DNA of 64,000 bases from Azospirillum halopraeferens DSM 3675 (GCF_000429625.1 NZ_AUCF01000001.1:682001-746000); one strand, 5' to 3'. Counted from the first letter of the stretch, positions 25,673 to 35,019 are shown. Program-made: numbers and translations. The notes: generated by a model not told the origin, from the letters alone.

Positions 25673-27415
25673 TTCGATGCCGCAGGCCAGACCGCCCATG
25701 CGCGGGTCGGCGGCGCCGCGCAGGCGCCCGTCCACCCGCTCCAGCGCGTGCAGGCCGCTGGTCAGGGGCAGCACCTCCACCCGGTGGCCCATGGCGCGCA
25801 GGGCCGGGGCCAGGGAGTCCAGGGCGGTTCCCTCCTCCAGCTCCAGGGTGCGGCCGCGGTGCAGCAGGTTGGGCAGGGCCACCGCCTGCTGCACGTCGAG
25901 ATTCCAGTCGAGGACGCCGACGATGGTCTTCACCACATGGCCGATGATCCGGCTGCCGCCCCGCCCGCCGACGGCCAGGCGCACCCGCCCTTCGGGATCG
26001 AAGACGATGGTCGGCGCCATGGAACTGCGCGGCCGCTTGCCCGGCGCCACCGCGTTGACCCGCGGCAGGCCGCTGGCGGTGGGAACGAAGGCGAAGTCCG
26101 TGAGCTGGTTGTTCAGCAGGAACCCGCGCACCATCAGGCGGCTGCCGAAGGGTGCCTCGATGGAACCGGTGAAGGACGCCACATTGCCCTCCCGGTCGAT
26201 GGCGACGAGGTGGGAGGTGCCGTTGTCGTCGGACAGCCGCTCCTCCTCCACCGGATCGACGGGCACGGCGACGCCATGGGCCGGCCGCCCCGCCGGCGGG
26301 TCGCCGGGCGGGGCCGTCGCCATGGCGCGCAACGGGTCGATCAGGGCGGCGCGGGCGGCCAGGTAGGCGGGATCGATCAGGGCGGCGACGGGCACCGGCA
26401 CGAAGGCGGGATCGGCGACGTGCAGTTCCCGGTCGGCGAAGGCCAGGCGGCTCGCCTCGGCGATGAGGTGCACCGCCTCGACCGAGCCGGGGCCGAGGGC
26501 CGCCAGGTCGTGGTGTTCCAGCATGCCCAGGATCTGCAACACGGCGATGCCGCCGGACGACGGCGGCGGCGCGCCGCAGACGGTCCAGCCGCGGTAGGCG
26601 CCGCACACAGGTTCCCGCCGCCGGGCCTCGTAGTCGGCGAGGTCTTCCGCCGTCATGTCACCCGGCCACGGCCGCCGGCCGGTGACCGCGGCGACGATGC
26701 TGCGGGCGATCTCACCGCGGTAGAAGGCATCGGGCCCGCCGTCGGCGATGCGGCGCAGGGTGTCGGCCAGGTCCGGGTTGACCAGCAGCTCCTCGCCCGA
26801 CTGCCGCCGCAGCCCCTGGCGGGTGCCGCGGAACAGGGACAGGGAACGGTCGCCGGTGATCTGGTCGCGCAGGCGGGCCGGCATGGGCACGCCGGACTCG
26901 GCCATGGTGATGGCGGGATCGAACAGGTCGGTCCAGGGCAGGCGGCCGTGCAGCCCGTGGGCGTCGTGCATCATGGCGACCATGCCGGGCACGCCGACGG
27001 CCCGCCCGCTCACCACCGCGGCGGCAAACGGCATGGGTCGGCTCAGCGGCAGCAGGAACCGCTCCGGTGTGGCGGCCTCCGGCGCCACCTCGCGCCCGTC
27101 GTGCACGACCAGAGCCCCGTCGGCGGCCGAGCGGTGGAGCAGGAACCCGCCGCCGCCGATGCCGGTTTCCGGCGCCTCCACCAGCGTGAGCGCCAGCTTG
27201 GCGGCGATGGCAGCATCGACGGCGCTCCCGCCGCGGCGCAGCATGGCCAGCCCCGCCTCCACCGCCAGGGGATCCGCGGCCGCCACCAGGGCGTGCGGCT
27301 CCGCCGCACAGGCCGGCGGCCCGCCGGCGTGCGCCGTCGCCGACGCCGGCGCCGCGACGAGCGTACCGATGGCCGCGGCGGCGAGTGCCGCGGCGACGGC
27401 CGGTATCCGGGTCAA
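25670..27415 (-). CDS. ggt: Gamma-glutamyltransferase
   Basis: A 581-residue secreted N-terminal nucleophile enzyme. Residues 1-28 form a signal peptide ending ASATAHA. It cleaves gamma-glutamyl bonds of glutathione in the periplasm. Nucleophile: the Thr in DNGTSHLVAID, at which the precursor is cut into two subunits; other family marks are ETGIGGGGFLL and PPPSSGGIAVLQ. The start is a TTG at 27415 that overlaps the TGA of the upstream GlsB-type gene (TTGA); frames reaching further upstream run over that gene and have no support. Confidence 0.9.
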   Translation of the reverse strand: MTRIPAVAAALAAAAIGTLVAAPASATAHAGGPPACAAEPHALVAAADPLAVEAGLAMLRRGGSAVDAAIAAKLALTLVEAPETGIGGGGFLLHRSAADGALVVHDGREVAPEAATPERFLLPLSRPMPFAAAVVSGRAVGVPGMVAMMHDAHGLHGRLPWTDLFDPAITMAESGVPMPARLRDQITGDRSLSLFRGTRQGLRRQSGEELLVNPDLADTLRRIADGGPDAFYRGEIARSIVAAVTGRRPWPGDMTAEDLADYEARRREPVCGAYRGWTVCGAPPPSSGGIAVLQILGMLEHHDLAALGPGSVEAVHLIAEASRLAFADRELHVADPAFVPVPVAALIDPAYLAARAALIDPLRAMATAPPGDPPAGRPAHGVAVPVDPVEEERLSDDNGTSHLVAIDREGNVASFTGSIEAPFGSRLMVRGFLLNNQLTDFAFVPTASGLPRVNAVAPGKRPRSSMAPTIVFDPEGRVRLAVGGRGGSRIIGHVVKTIVGVLDWNLDVQQAVALPNLLHRGRTLELEEGTALDSLAPALRAMGHRVEVLPLTSGLHALERVDGRLRGAADPRMGGLACGIE

Positions 27416-27672
27416 CGCACGGCGCGCCGGGACGACAGAGCGTTGTAGACCCACAGCACGACGATGGCGCCGATGGTGGCGACGATCAGGCTCCAGATGT
27501 TGAACCCGGTGACGCCGGCGCCGCCGACGATGCTGAACAGGAAGCCCCCGACGAACGCCCCGATGATGCCCAGCCCGAGGTTCAGCAGGAACCCCGAGCC
27601 CGAGCCGTGCATGATCTTGCTGGCGATCCACCCGGCGATGAGCCCGAGGATGATCCAGGCGATGATGGACAT
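27412..27672 (-). CDS. GlsB/YeaQ/YmgE family stress-response membrane protein
   Basis: An 86-residue, three-helix Gly-rich membrane protein. Seen: MSIIAWIILGLIAGWIASKI, GLGIIGAFVGGFLFSIVGG and IVATIGAIVVLWVYNAL. Family members are stress-induced transglycosylase-associated-like proteins of unclear function. Start ATG at 27672 with AAAGGG upstream. Its last base pairs overlap the ggt start. Confidence 0.92.
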   Translation of the reverse strand: MSIIAWIILGLIAGWIASKIMHGSGSGFLLNLGLGIIGAFVGGFLFSIVGGAGVTGFNIWSLIVATIGAIVVLWVYNALSSRRAVR

Positions 27673-27820
27673 CGGCGCCCCCTTTCCCTTTTGCTGCGGT
27701 CAACGCCGGTTCAACGCCCCACCGCCCGAAGTGTTTCACCCGCCACCCCGCGCCCGCGCTTAGGGATTGACCCCGGCCAACGCCTCTGTATGATCGCCCG
27801 CACCAATCCACACCCGACAT

Positions 27821-27907
27821 GCCCCAGTGGCGGAATTGGTAGACGCGGCAGACTCAAAATCTGTTGCCCGAAAGGGCGTGCTGGTTCGATCCCGGCCTGG
27901 GGCACCA
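27821..27907 (+). tRNA. tRNA-Leu (anticodon CAA)
   Basis: An 87-nt cloverleaf: acceptor stem 27821-27827 pairs with 27897-27903, anticodon loop CTCAAAA with anticodon CAA, long variable arm TTGCCCGAAAGGGCGT as in class II tRNAs, T-loop GGTTCGATCCC and an encoded CCA at 27905-27907. It marks the left edge of the accessory island. Confidence 0.97.
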
Positions 27908-28576
27908 TAGTTTGCATGGCCTGTTGAACGGCTTGTCGGCCGTCCGACCACCACGCCAGCAGATTTCCTCCCCATTTCCCCGTTTCGGCACGCGCCGCAT
28001 GGCAGGAGAGGAGATGTCCAACTGCCTCCCTAGCAGCTCCGCCCGCTTCGAAGTATCCAGCAGGTCGAGCCGCTTCCCCTTGTTCACGGGAGCTTCGCGG
28101 ATTCGCGCCCGCTCGCCCCGGTCGGCAACGCCTCATATCCGGTTCTTGTTCATCGGCCCGCAGCTTCGATCCACGCTTCCTCCCCACGGTCGGTTACCCT
28201 TCCGCAGTTGCGCTTCACTTCGCTCGCCGTGATCAGCTCACGATGGGACTTCCACCCACAAGAACGCGCCCATGCTGGGCGCACCATGAGAAAGGCCGCC
28301 CGGCGGGAACCGGCCGGCCTTTCTCGGTTGGAAGGCGGGCTGCACAACCCGCGGATCAGGCAGATGACATATGAGCGAGGATCAAGGCCGCTACGGTGAA
28401 GCAAGCTCACCCGCACCGCACCTCGCGCGGCACCCAAGGCTGCTTGGGAGTCTGTATTTATCAAAAAAGGCGAGTTCATAACCAAACTCGCGCATCGAAA
28501 ATGGCATGATTACGATGCTTGCTTGCGGGGGTTGCCATGCGTTAGATTGATAGCGCTGTCGGTATGTGGAGAACGA
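27908..28576. other. Non-coding stretch at left edge of island
   Basis: 669 bases between the tRNA and the ABC-3C operon with no convincing gene on either strand. The segment about 28140-28290 resembles short frames that often appear next to insertion sequences, but I could not name a parent element. No integrase gene is seen. The last 200 bases are lower in GC and probably hold the operon's promoter. Confidence 0.4.
28288..28325. terminator. GC hairpin in island edge
   Basis: A perfect 11-bp stem (GAGAAAGGCCG at 28288-28298 with 28315-28325). The arm bases AAA/TTT at the ends resemble a terminator hairpin, but no longer T-run follows. Confidence 0.4.
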
Positions 28577-29794
28577 ATGGGCGGATCAACGTCAGTCGCA
28601 AGTCACGCGGCAGAAGCTGCGGCGCTCGGATTCTATTATCAGGCGTTCTTCGCCCTTCTAACGCTGTTGGCGCAGGATACCGATAACGCAGCTATAGGGA
28701 TCGAACAGCTCGACGACGTGGAGCTGAAGACCGACGGGCACACACTGCTCTATCAGTTGAAGCATTCGATTAGCACCACGCCGCCAGCGGTCACTCTCAA
28801 GTCGCGGGCGCTCTGGCGAACGATGAAGGTCTGGATCGACATACTGCCGGCCCTAACGTTGTCGGAGACGACGCTTAACCTTGTGGCGGTGGGTGGCATC
28901 CCGAGTGACAGCCCCCTCAAGGCGCTGACCAACCTCGATGCGGATCGCGCCGAACTCGTTGAGGCGATGAAAAAGGAAGCGCAGCATGTGGTAGACGCGC
29001 GCGCCGCCGCGGTTAAGGCCGAAAAGCCGCTGCCCTATGCCGATCGTGTCGACGGTTGTGAGGCTTTCCTCGCGCTGAGCGAAACCGAACGGCTGAACCT
29101 ACTGCGCCGGACCCGAGTCCTTGATGACAGTCCCGCCGTGCCCCAAATTGAAGACAATATCGCCGAGCACCTGAAGATCCTTCCAGCTGAGCAGCGGCCG
29201 ATGGTAGCAAAGCGTCTGGTCGAATGGTGGGATCGACAAATCATTTACACGCTATGCGATAAGCGTGATCGCATCATCTCTAGGACAGAACTGCAGCAAC
29301 AGATCAGCGCCATCATAGGGGACATCGAGCAAGGAAAGCTTCTACCCGACTTTGAGACGGTGAACCCGCCTGAAGACTATCAGCCAGACAGTGTGCTCGC
29401 CCGCCAAATTCGTTTGGTTGAAGGCAAGCCTTCAGACCTTGCAAAGGCCATCCGCGAAGAATGGAAGGCACGGGAACAGCGGTCGAGATGGTTGAACGGC
29501 AACCCCGGCATGGCCACCACCATCCACGAGTATGACCGCGTGCTCGAAGAGCATTGGTCCGATCGCCACTGCCAGATGGTCGAGGACTGCGCCGGGCTCG
29601 GGGACAAGGAGAAGTGCGCGCACGGCTTGAAGATTCTGCGCTGGACGCACGAAGAGGCCCCCAACATAGTGCGCCCAATCGCCCAAAACTGGAACGCCGC
29701 ATACTATGTGCGCGGCAGCTATCAGGTGCTTGCAATCAACCTGAAAGTCGGCTGGCACCCAGAGTACGCTAAGCTGCTGGAGGGCGACGAATGA
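28577..29794 (+). CDS. ABC-3C system effector protein with nuclease-like N-terminal domain
   Basis: A 405-residue protein, first gene of an ABC-three-component conflict system. The N-terminal domain has a PD-(D/E)xK-like layout as in DUF4297/Cap4-type DNA nucleases: ALGFYYQAFFALLTLL, then Glu43, Asp46-Asp47 and Gln60-x-Lys62 in LLYQLKHS. The C-terminal 250 residues are helical and unassigned, probably the part contacting the ATPase. Start at 28577 follows GGAGA. The TGA overlaps the next start (ATGA). Expected action: DNA cleavage when the ATPase is triggered by a phage or plasmid (inference). Confidence 0.8.
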   Translation: MGGSTSVASHAAEAAALGFYYQAFFALLTLLAQDTDNAAIGIEQLDDVELKTDGHTLLYQLKHSISTTPPAVTLKSRALWRTMKVWIDILPALTLSETTLNLVAVGGIPSDSPLKALTNLDADRAELVEAMKKEAQHVVDARAAAVKAEKPLPYADRVDGCEAFLALSETERLNLLRRTRVLDDSPAVPQIEDNIAEHLKILPAEQRPMVAKRLVEWWDRQIIYTLCDKRDRIISRTELQQQISAIIGDIEQGKLLPDFETVNPPEDYQPDSVLARQIRLVEGKPSDLAKAIREEWKAREQRSRWLNGNPGMATTIHEYDRVLEEHWSDRHCQMVEDCAGLGDKEKCAHGLKILRWTHEEAPNIVRPIAQNWNAAYYVRGSYQVLAINLKVGWHPEYAKLLEGDE

Positions 29795-30276
29795 ACGTCG
29801 CCTACGACATCTATTCTGAGACCAATCCGGCGTTCTGCGCCTACGCGCTGGTTGCCTTCACGACCGCGTACCTTTCGGTGAACCCCCGGGGGCCCGAGTT
29901 GCCAACCGTCTACCTCGCGCTGCCCGTTGCCCTGTCTGGCGATCTCGGGGGCACGTTCCACAGTACCAACAAGAACACGGGCTTGCTCAAATGGCTGGAG
30001 CGCAGCCCGCAAATCCAAATTGGCCTTTCCGAGCGGGTAAACGCGTCGTTGGACTTCGTTACCGAGGCAATGCGCTTCGGGTGCTTCGCGCAAGTGCTGG
30101 CATTGGATGAAGGCGCCCGATTGAGGCCGGGCGGTCAAAAGCTCAAGAAGGGCGCTGTCAATAGGCTCAGTGAGGAGCCTGCCCAAGTGATCAAGCGCGC
30201 CGAGCGGCTCGGCAATTGGTTCGCCGCCGCCGGCTCCACGAAGACGGTCTTCGACATGATGGGTCTTACGGTATGA
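29791..30276 (+). CDS. ABC-3C system middle component
   Basis: A 161-residue protein lying between the effector and the SMC-like ATPase with ATGA overlaps on both sides. Seen: YSETNPAFCAYALVAFTTAY near the N-terminus, PTVYLALPVALSGD, and LLKWLERSPQIQIGLSERV, in line with the three-component ABC middle-component family (DUF6521-like). The role in these systems is thought to be an adaptor between ATPase and effector; no enzymatic motif is visible. Confidence 0.8.
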   Translation: MNVAYDIYSETNPAFCAYALVAFTTAYLSVNPRGPELPTVYLALPVALSGDLGGTFHSTNKNTGLLKWLERSPQIQIGLSERVNASLDFVTEAMRFGCFAQVLALDEGARLRPGGQKLKKGAVNRLSEEPAQVIKRAERLGNWFAAAGSTKTVFDMMGLTV

Positions 30277-32234
30277 CGCGCTGGAACATCGCCACCATCT
30301 TCTTCCTCCCCGTTTCCGGCCAGCGGCGTGACGTGGAGCTCAAACCCGGTGTGGTCAACATCATCACCGGCGCGTCCGGAACCGGCAAGTCGACGCTGAT
30401 CAAGGCCATCGACTACTGCCTCGGATCAAGCAAATGCGAGCTCCCGGCGCATGTTCGGCGGCGCAGCATGGCAGTTGGCGTCAAATGGACCTCGGGTGAC
30501 GCGGAAATCGTGATTGGTCGCATCATACCGCCGGTCGGTCAGGCCACCAGCACTCGCATGTTCACGTCATCGGGGCGCAACCTGCCCCTACCGGCGACCG
30601 TTGACGACTTCGACGGCGCCACCACCCTTGAGGCCGCCAAGGCCTTTATCGAACGGGTGTTCGGGATCGGCGATCTAATCGGCGATCCCGACACCGCAGC
30701 GGGCGGACGGGGGCGTGCCACCGTCCGTCACGTCACGCCATACCTGTTCGTAACTAAGGAGGTCATCTACAGCGAATCCGTCCTGCTCCACGGCTTGGAG
30801 AAGGCGGATAAGGCTCGCGATATCGTTGCGACCATGCCGTATTTCCTTCGCGTGACTGACGAGTCGAGCGCTATGGATGAGCGGCGCTTGCGGCAGTTGC
30901 AGCGCGCGCTCGAGAAGGAGGAGGCGCGCGAGCGCACCCGGGCGGCGGCCGATAGCGCGTTGAAGCAGCGCGCGACGAGCCTCCTGACAGAGGCGCACCG
31001 GATTGGTATCGCCCCTACGCCCTCAGAAGAGGACTCCGAAGCGGAACTGCTCGCCCAGCTTAAGACTGTGTCCGACACTCAACTCGAGGCCAATGCCTAC
31101 CCGACCGAGGATGAACTTGGAGCACTTCACGAGCGACGGCGCGAGATCCTGGCCGCGCTGGGTGCCGCGCGTCGCCAGTCACAGGCGACCAGGACCGCGA
31201 TTCGCGAGGCGACCGGCTTCGAGGGCGCCGTCACCCGCCAGCGCGAAAAGCTGATGTTGGCCGAGCATCTCCACCTCCGGGACATCGCCGCGGTCTGTCC
31301 TGTGTGCGAAGCTCCGTCGGAGCGCGGTCGGGAGACGGCCAAGGCATTGCAGGCGACCCTAACCAAGGTGCGGGCTGAGAGCGTTGCGGTCGAACGGGTA
31401 AAGCCGAAGTTGGTCGAGCACGACCGGGCGCTCGACGAAGAAATTGGTCGGCTCAACAGCGAGCTGCGGCGGGTAGACGATCAGATCCAAACTTGGCTGC
31501 GCCAGACCGAAGAAACCCGCCGCTTGGCCGACCTCGCACAGCTTCGGGCGCACCTCCTCGGCCGCATCTCCTTCTTCTTGGAGGCGAGCGCCGACGAGCC
31601 ACGACAGCGTTCACGCGACCTCAGCGTGTTGCGAGCCGAGATCGCTGAGCTGGAAGCGCGAGTTGATCGCGAAGCGAAGGAAATCAAGCTCCGGCGGGCT
31701 GAGGCGAAGATCTCGCAGTTCGCGTCCGAGGCTTTTTCAGAGCTGCCAACGGTGGCGCCTTGCATCGGCTCCGAGCTCGATTTTTCGTCACGGCAGCCGG
31801 AGGTCACTGTTATTGAGTCGGGGAGCGGGGCGGTTCTGCGAATGTCGGATGTGGGCTCGGATCAGAACTATCTAGCCGTGCACATTGCGCTGTCCTTCGC
31901 GCTCCAGCGCTACTTCGAAGCAGCTAAAGCGCCCGTGCCAGGGCTGCTCGTACTGGATCAGATCAGCCGGCCCTACTTCCCGGCCAGCGGGGAGGATGAG
32001 GATGAGGCAGAGATTAAAGGCCGTGAGGAAGATGAGGACGTGCAGGCAATGCGCAAGCACATCGATTTTCTCTTTGCCGAAACCGCACGACGGTCGGGCC
32101 TTCAGGTTCTCCTGATTGAGCACGCCTACTTCGCCGATGATCGGCGCTACGTGGCCGCGACTCGCGAGCGATGGACACGCGCGTCGGGCAGAGCTCTGAT
32201 CCCGCTGGATTGGCCGACACGTCGCGATGAGTAG
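30273..32234 (+). CDS. ABC-3C system SMC/Rad50-like ATPase (DUF3732)
   Basis: A 653-residue ATPase. Walker A GASGTGKST at residues 33-41, long coiled-coil arms from about 200 to 330 and 355 to 500, a Rad50-type zinc-hook-like CPVC at 342-345 where the arms turn, and a C-terminal half with LLVLDQISRP (Walker B variant, Gln following Asp) and LLIEHAYFAD. Start at 30273 overlaps the preceding stop (ATGA). DUF3732 is the known ATPase family of ABC-3C systems. The codon use and GC are unlike the flanking core genes. Confidence 0.85.
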   Translation: MTRWNIATIFFLPVSGQRRDVELKPGVVNIITGASGTGKSTLIKAIDYCLGSSKCELPAHVRRRSMAVGVKWTSGDAEIVIGRIIPPVGQATSTRMFTSSGRNLPLPATVDDFDGATTLEAAKAFIERVFGIGDLIGDPDTAAGGRGRATVRHVTPYLFVTKEVIYSESVLLHGLEKADKARDIVATMPYFLRVTDESSAMDERRLRQLQRALEKEEARERTRAAADSALKQRATSLLTEAHRIGIAPTPSEEDSEAELLAQLKTVSDTQLEANAYPTEDELGALHERRREILAALGAARRQSQATRTAIREATGFEGAVTRQREKLMLAEHLHLRDIAAVCPVCEAPSERGRETAKALQATLTKVRAESVAVERVKPKLVEHDRALDEEIGRLNSELRRVDDQIQTWLRQTEETRRLADLAQLRAHLLGRISFFLEASADEPRQRSRDLSVLRAEIAELEARVDREAKEIKLRRAEAKISQFASEAFSELPTVAPCIGSELDFSSRQPEVTVIESGSGAVLRMSDVGSDQNYLAVHIALSFALQRYFEAAKAPVPGLLVLDQISRPYFPASGEDEDEAEIKGREEDEDVQAMRKHIDFLFAETARRSGLQVLLIEHAYFADDRRYVAATRERWTRASGRALIPLDWPTRRDE

Positions 32235-32290
32235 AATGGAGGTGTGCTGCCAGGAATGGAGCGGGAGCGGGCCTTTACGCCCCGCCCCTC

Positions 32291-33612
32291 GGGACTGTCA
32301 GGAATTCCGTGTGCGGGGGAGCATAGTGAGGGAAAAGGAGTCCCCCTATGGCACGACGCAAAGCCCCTGCGATCCCTGATGCACTGCTGGACCAGCTTCT
32401 GGCCGGCGCCGACCCGAAGAGCGCGTTTGATGCTAACGGGCTGCTGGACAACCTGAAGAAGGCGCTGGCGGAACGGGCGTTGAACGCGGAGATGGATCAC
32501 CATCTTTCCAGCGACGACGAAGCCGGCAACAGCCGGAATGGCTACGGCCGCAAGACGGTGGTGACCGACACCGGCAAGGTCGAACTGGAGATCCCGCGCG
32601 ACCGGCGGGCGACCTTCGATCCGCAACTGATCGCCAAGTACCAGCGGCGCTTCCCCGGTTTCGACGACAAGATCGTTTCCATGTACGCGCGGGGCATGAG
32701 CGTGCGGGAAATCGCCGGCCACCTGCGGGAGCTGTATGGGGTGGAGGTGTCGCCGGACCTGATCAGCACGGTTACCGATGCCGTGCTGGACGAGATCGCC
32801 ACCTGGCAGGCCAGGCCGCTGGAGCCGGTGTATCCGCTGGTGTTCTTCGATGCCTTGCGGGTGAAGATCCGCGACGAGGGCCTGGTCCGCAACAAGGCGG
32901 TCCACGTGGCGCTGGGCGTGCGCGCCGACGGCACCAAGGAGATCCTCGGGATGTGGCTGGAGCAGAACGAGGGTGCCAAGTTCTGGCTGCGCGTGATGAA
33001 CGAGCTGAAGAACCGGGGCGTGGAGGACATCCTGATCGCCACGGTCGACGGGCTGAAGGGCTTTCCCGATGCCATCCAGGCGGTGTTCCCCGACACGCTT
33101 GTCCAGACCTGCATCGTTCATCTGCTCCGCACCAGCCTGGATTTCGTCTCCTGGAAGGACCGCAAGGCGGTGGCCGGGGCCTTGAAGGACATCTACCGGG
33201 CCCTCGACGCCGAGGCCGGGAAAGCCGCCCTGACCGCCTTCGAGGAGAGCGCCTGGGGCCGCAAATATCCGGCGATCGGCCAGAGCTGGCGCCGGGCTTG
33301 GAACGAGGTGGTACCGTTCTACGCCTTCCCGGCCGAGGTCAGGCGCATCCTGTACACCACGAATGCCATCGAATCGCTCAATGCCAAGTTGCGACGGGCG
33401 GTGCGGGCCAGGGGGCATTTCCCCACCGACGACGCGGCCATGAAGCTGCTCTATCTCGTCTTGAACCGCGCAGAAAAAGAGTGGACCATGCCGGCGCGTG
33501 AGTGGTGCATGGCCAAAGCCCAGTTCGCCGTGCTGTTCGGCGACCGGTTCGCTCGGGCGATGGCCTGATTATGGTTAATCGCTCCCCCGCACACGGAATT
33601 CCTGACAGTCCC
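32291..33612 (+). mobile_element. IS256-family insertion sequence, complete
   Basis: 1322 bp bounded by perfect 32-bp inverted repeats (32291-32322 and 33581-33612) and containing one intact transposase gene. The flanking eight or nine bases on both sides differ, so no target duplication is visible, unlike a simple transposition of this family. Confidence 0.92.
32348..33568 (+). CDS. IS256 family transposase
   Basis: A 406-residue DDE transposase. Seen: LALERALNAEMDHHL-type N-terminal part, GRKTVVTDTGKVELEIPRDR, ARGMSVREIAGHLRELYGV, catalytic Asp candidates in VFFDALRVKIRD and ATVDGLKGFPDAI, and Glu in TTNAIESLNAKLRR. The frame is intact and begins at an ATG with GGAAAAGGAG upstream. Probably active. 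Confidence 0.95.
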   Translation: MARRKAPAIPDALLDQLLAGADPKSAFDANGLLDNLKKALAERALNAEMDHHLSSDDEAGNSRNGYGRKTVVTDTGKVELEIPRDRRATFDPQLIAKYQRRFPGFDDKIVSMYARGMSVREIAGHLRELYGVEVSPDLISTVTDAVLDEIATWQARPLEPVYPLVFFDALRVKIRDEGLVRNKAVHVALGVRADGTKEILGMWLEQNEGAKFWLRVMNELKNRGVEDILIATVDGLKGFPDAIQAVFPDTLVQTCIVHLLRTSLDFVSWKDRKAVAGALKDIYRALDAEAGKAALTAFEESAWGRKYPAIGQSWRRAWNEVVPFYAFPAEVRRILYTTNAIESLNAKLRRAVRARGHFPTDDAAMKLLYLVLNRAEKEWTMPAREWCMAKAQFAVLFGDRFARAMA

Positions 33613-33676
33613 GTTCCCGTGTGACCACCCGCGCCCTCCCTCGATCCACCGAGGGAATGATGGGCACTGGGCGGCC

Positions 33677-33710
33677 GCACGGCCCCGGGGCGTACGCCCC
33701 GGGGCCGTGC
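33677..33710. repeat. 34-bp perfect palindrome in IS remnant region
   Basis: The sequence 33677-33710 is fully self-complementary without a loop, rich in G and C around a GTAC centre. It lies between the IS256 right end and the IS66 remnant and may be a terminator or a transposition-related end. Confidence 0.8.
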
Positions 33711-33825
33711 CGTTGCGTCAGCCTGGGGAATTTTCAGCCGCCCTTTCCGGGGAGTATCCAGCCGGCACTGACAGTTTCGTCATGATGACCCCATCCTCTC
33801 AAGAAATGGGGCCTCCAGGAAACCC

Positions 33826-34615
33826 GGCGCGGTTCATCTCCGAGGGCGCCATCGCCAACGCGTTCCGCCGCATGGGCACCGTGTTCGACACGGCCTGCGC
33901 GGCGATCAAGGCCAAGCTGTTGAGCGCTTCCATCATCGCCTCGGACGAGACCACGACGCGCGTCAACGGCGTGACGCACTGGCAGTGGGTGTTCCATTCC
34001 GATGCCGCCGTGCTGCACACCATCGCGCCGAGCCGGGGCCGGGCGGTGGCCGCCGCGGTGCTGGGCGAGCACCAGCCCGAGGTGTGGATCTCCGACCGCT
34101 ACGCCGGCCAGCAGGAACTCGGGCAGGCCCACCAAGTGTGTTTGGCTCACGTCTTGAGGGACGTGCAATACGCCATCGACTGCGGCGACACGGTGGTCGC
34201 GCCGAAGATCCGCGATCACCTGCGCTGGGCGATCCGCGTCGGCAAGCGAAGACCGGAGCTGAAGGACAGCACGCTCGCTGCTTACGCCGCCAAAGCCGAG
34301 CGCCGCCCCGATGCGCTGCTCGGGGTGCCCGCCGCCCATCCGGCCGGGCGCGAGTTGCAGCGCCAAGTCAAGGCGTGGCGTGGCAAGTTCTTCGTCTTTC
34401 TCAGCGACCGCCGCGTGCCGCCCACCAACAACGGCAGCGAGCAGGAGATCCGCCCGTCGGTGATCTTCCGCAAAGTGACCAACGGTTTCCGTTCCGAGTG
34501 GGGGCCGGGCATCCATGCCGGCTATCGCTCCGTCACCGGAACCGCGCGCCGCCAAGGCCAGTCCGCCTGGACCGCCATCCGCAACCTGATCGACGGCACT
34601 TTCGTCGTCGCTTAA
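33826..34615 (+). pseudogene. IS66 family transposase, 5'-truncated
   Basis: About 260 residues corresponding to the C-terminal half of an IS66 TnpC transposase. The DDE triad is kept: Asp in ASDETTTRVNG, Asp in WISDRYAGQQ, Glu in NNGSEQEIRPS. The N-terminal part with leucine zipper, zinc and DNA-binding regions is missing; an in-frame start at 33707 adds unrelated residues. TnpA and TnpB genes are absent. A dead remnant. Confidence 0.88.
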
Positions 34616-34756
34616 CGGCTCAGCTGCCGCCAGCCAGGTGAGCAATCACCGCCCCCCTCCAGGGCCTGCAAACAATCATTGCGGATCTCAAGTATCCAAA
34701 CAACATTTGAAAGATAGTTTAAGATTTTGAACAGAATGCCATCCTTGGATCGCAAT

Positions 34757-34879
34757 ATTTTGACAAACTCGCAGTGGGATCGAATAGCACCACCCCTTCC
34801 TGGAAAGCCAAGCGATCCTGGTCGTTCGGATCGCGACAGCCACTTATTTCTCGAAGCGGTGTCGTGCATTGCCCGTACT
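34757..34879 (+). pseudogene. IS5-family (IS427-like) transposase fragment
   Basis: About 41 residues reading LTNSQWDRIAPPLPGKPSDP and FLEAVSCIART, matching the N-terminal part of IS427-type ORF A. It breaks off abruptly where an IS1182-type fragment begins, so an insertion or deletion joined the two. Confidence 0.75.
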
Positions 34880-34890
34880 GTGCCTCGCCC

Positions 34891-35019
34891 CAGATGCTGG
34901 CGCTGCTGATCTGCGCCTACAGCCGTGGCGTGCGGTCGAGCCGGGTGATCGAGCGGCTGTGCCGGCGCGACGACGGTTATCGGTTCTTCGTCGGGGAGGA
35001 GGTGCCCGACCACAGCCGA
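34891..35019 (+). pseudogene. IS1182-family transposase fragment
   Basis: About 43 residues including MLALLICAYSRGVRSSRVIE and RFFVGEEVPDHSR, the N-terminal DUF772 region of IS1182-type transposases. No catalytic part remains. The rest of 34616-35129 holds nothing recognisable; 34680-34760 is lower in GC. Confidence 0.7.

Noticed and set aside
28140-28290. Possible group II intron or IS remnant near the island edge
   Set aside because: Translated pieces look like frames often found beside mobile elements, but no reverse-transcriptase motif or inverted repeat is visible, so no element was named.
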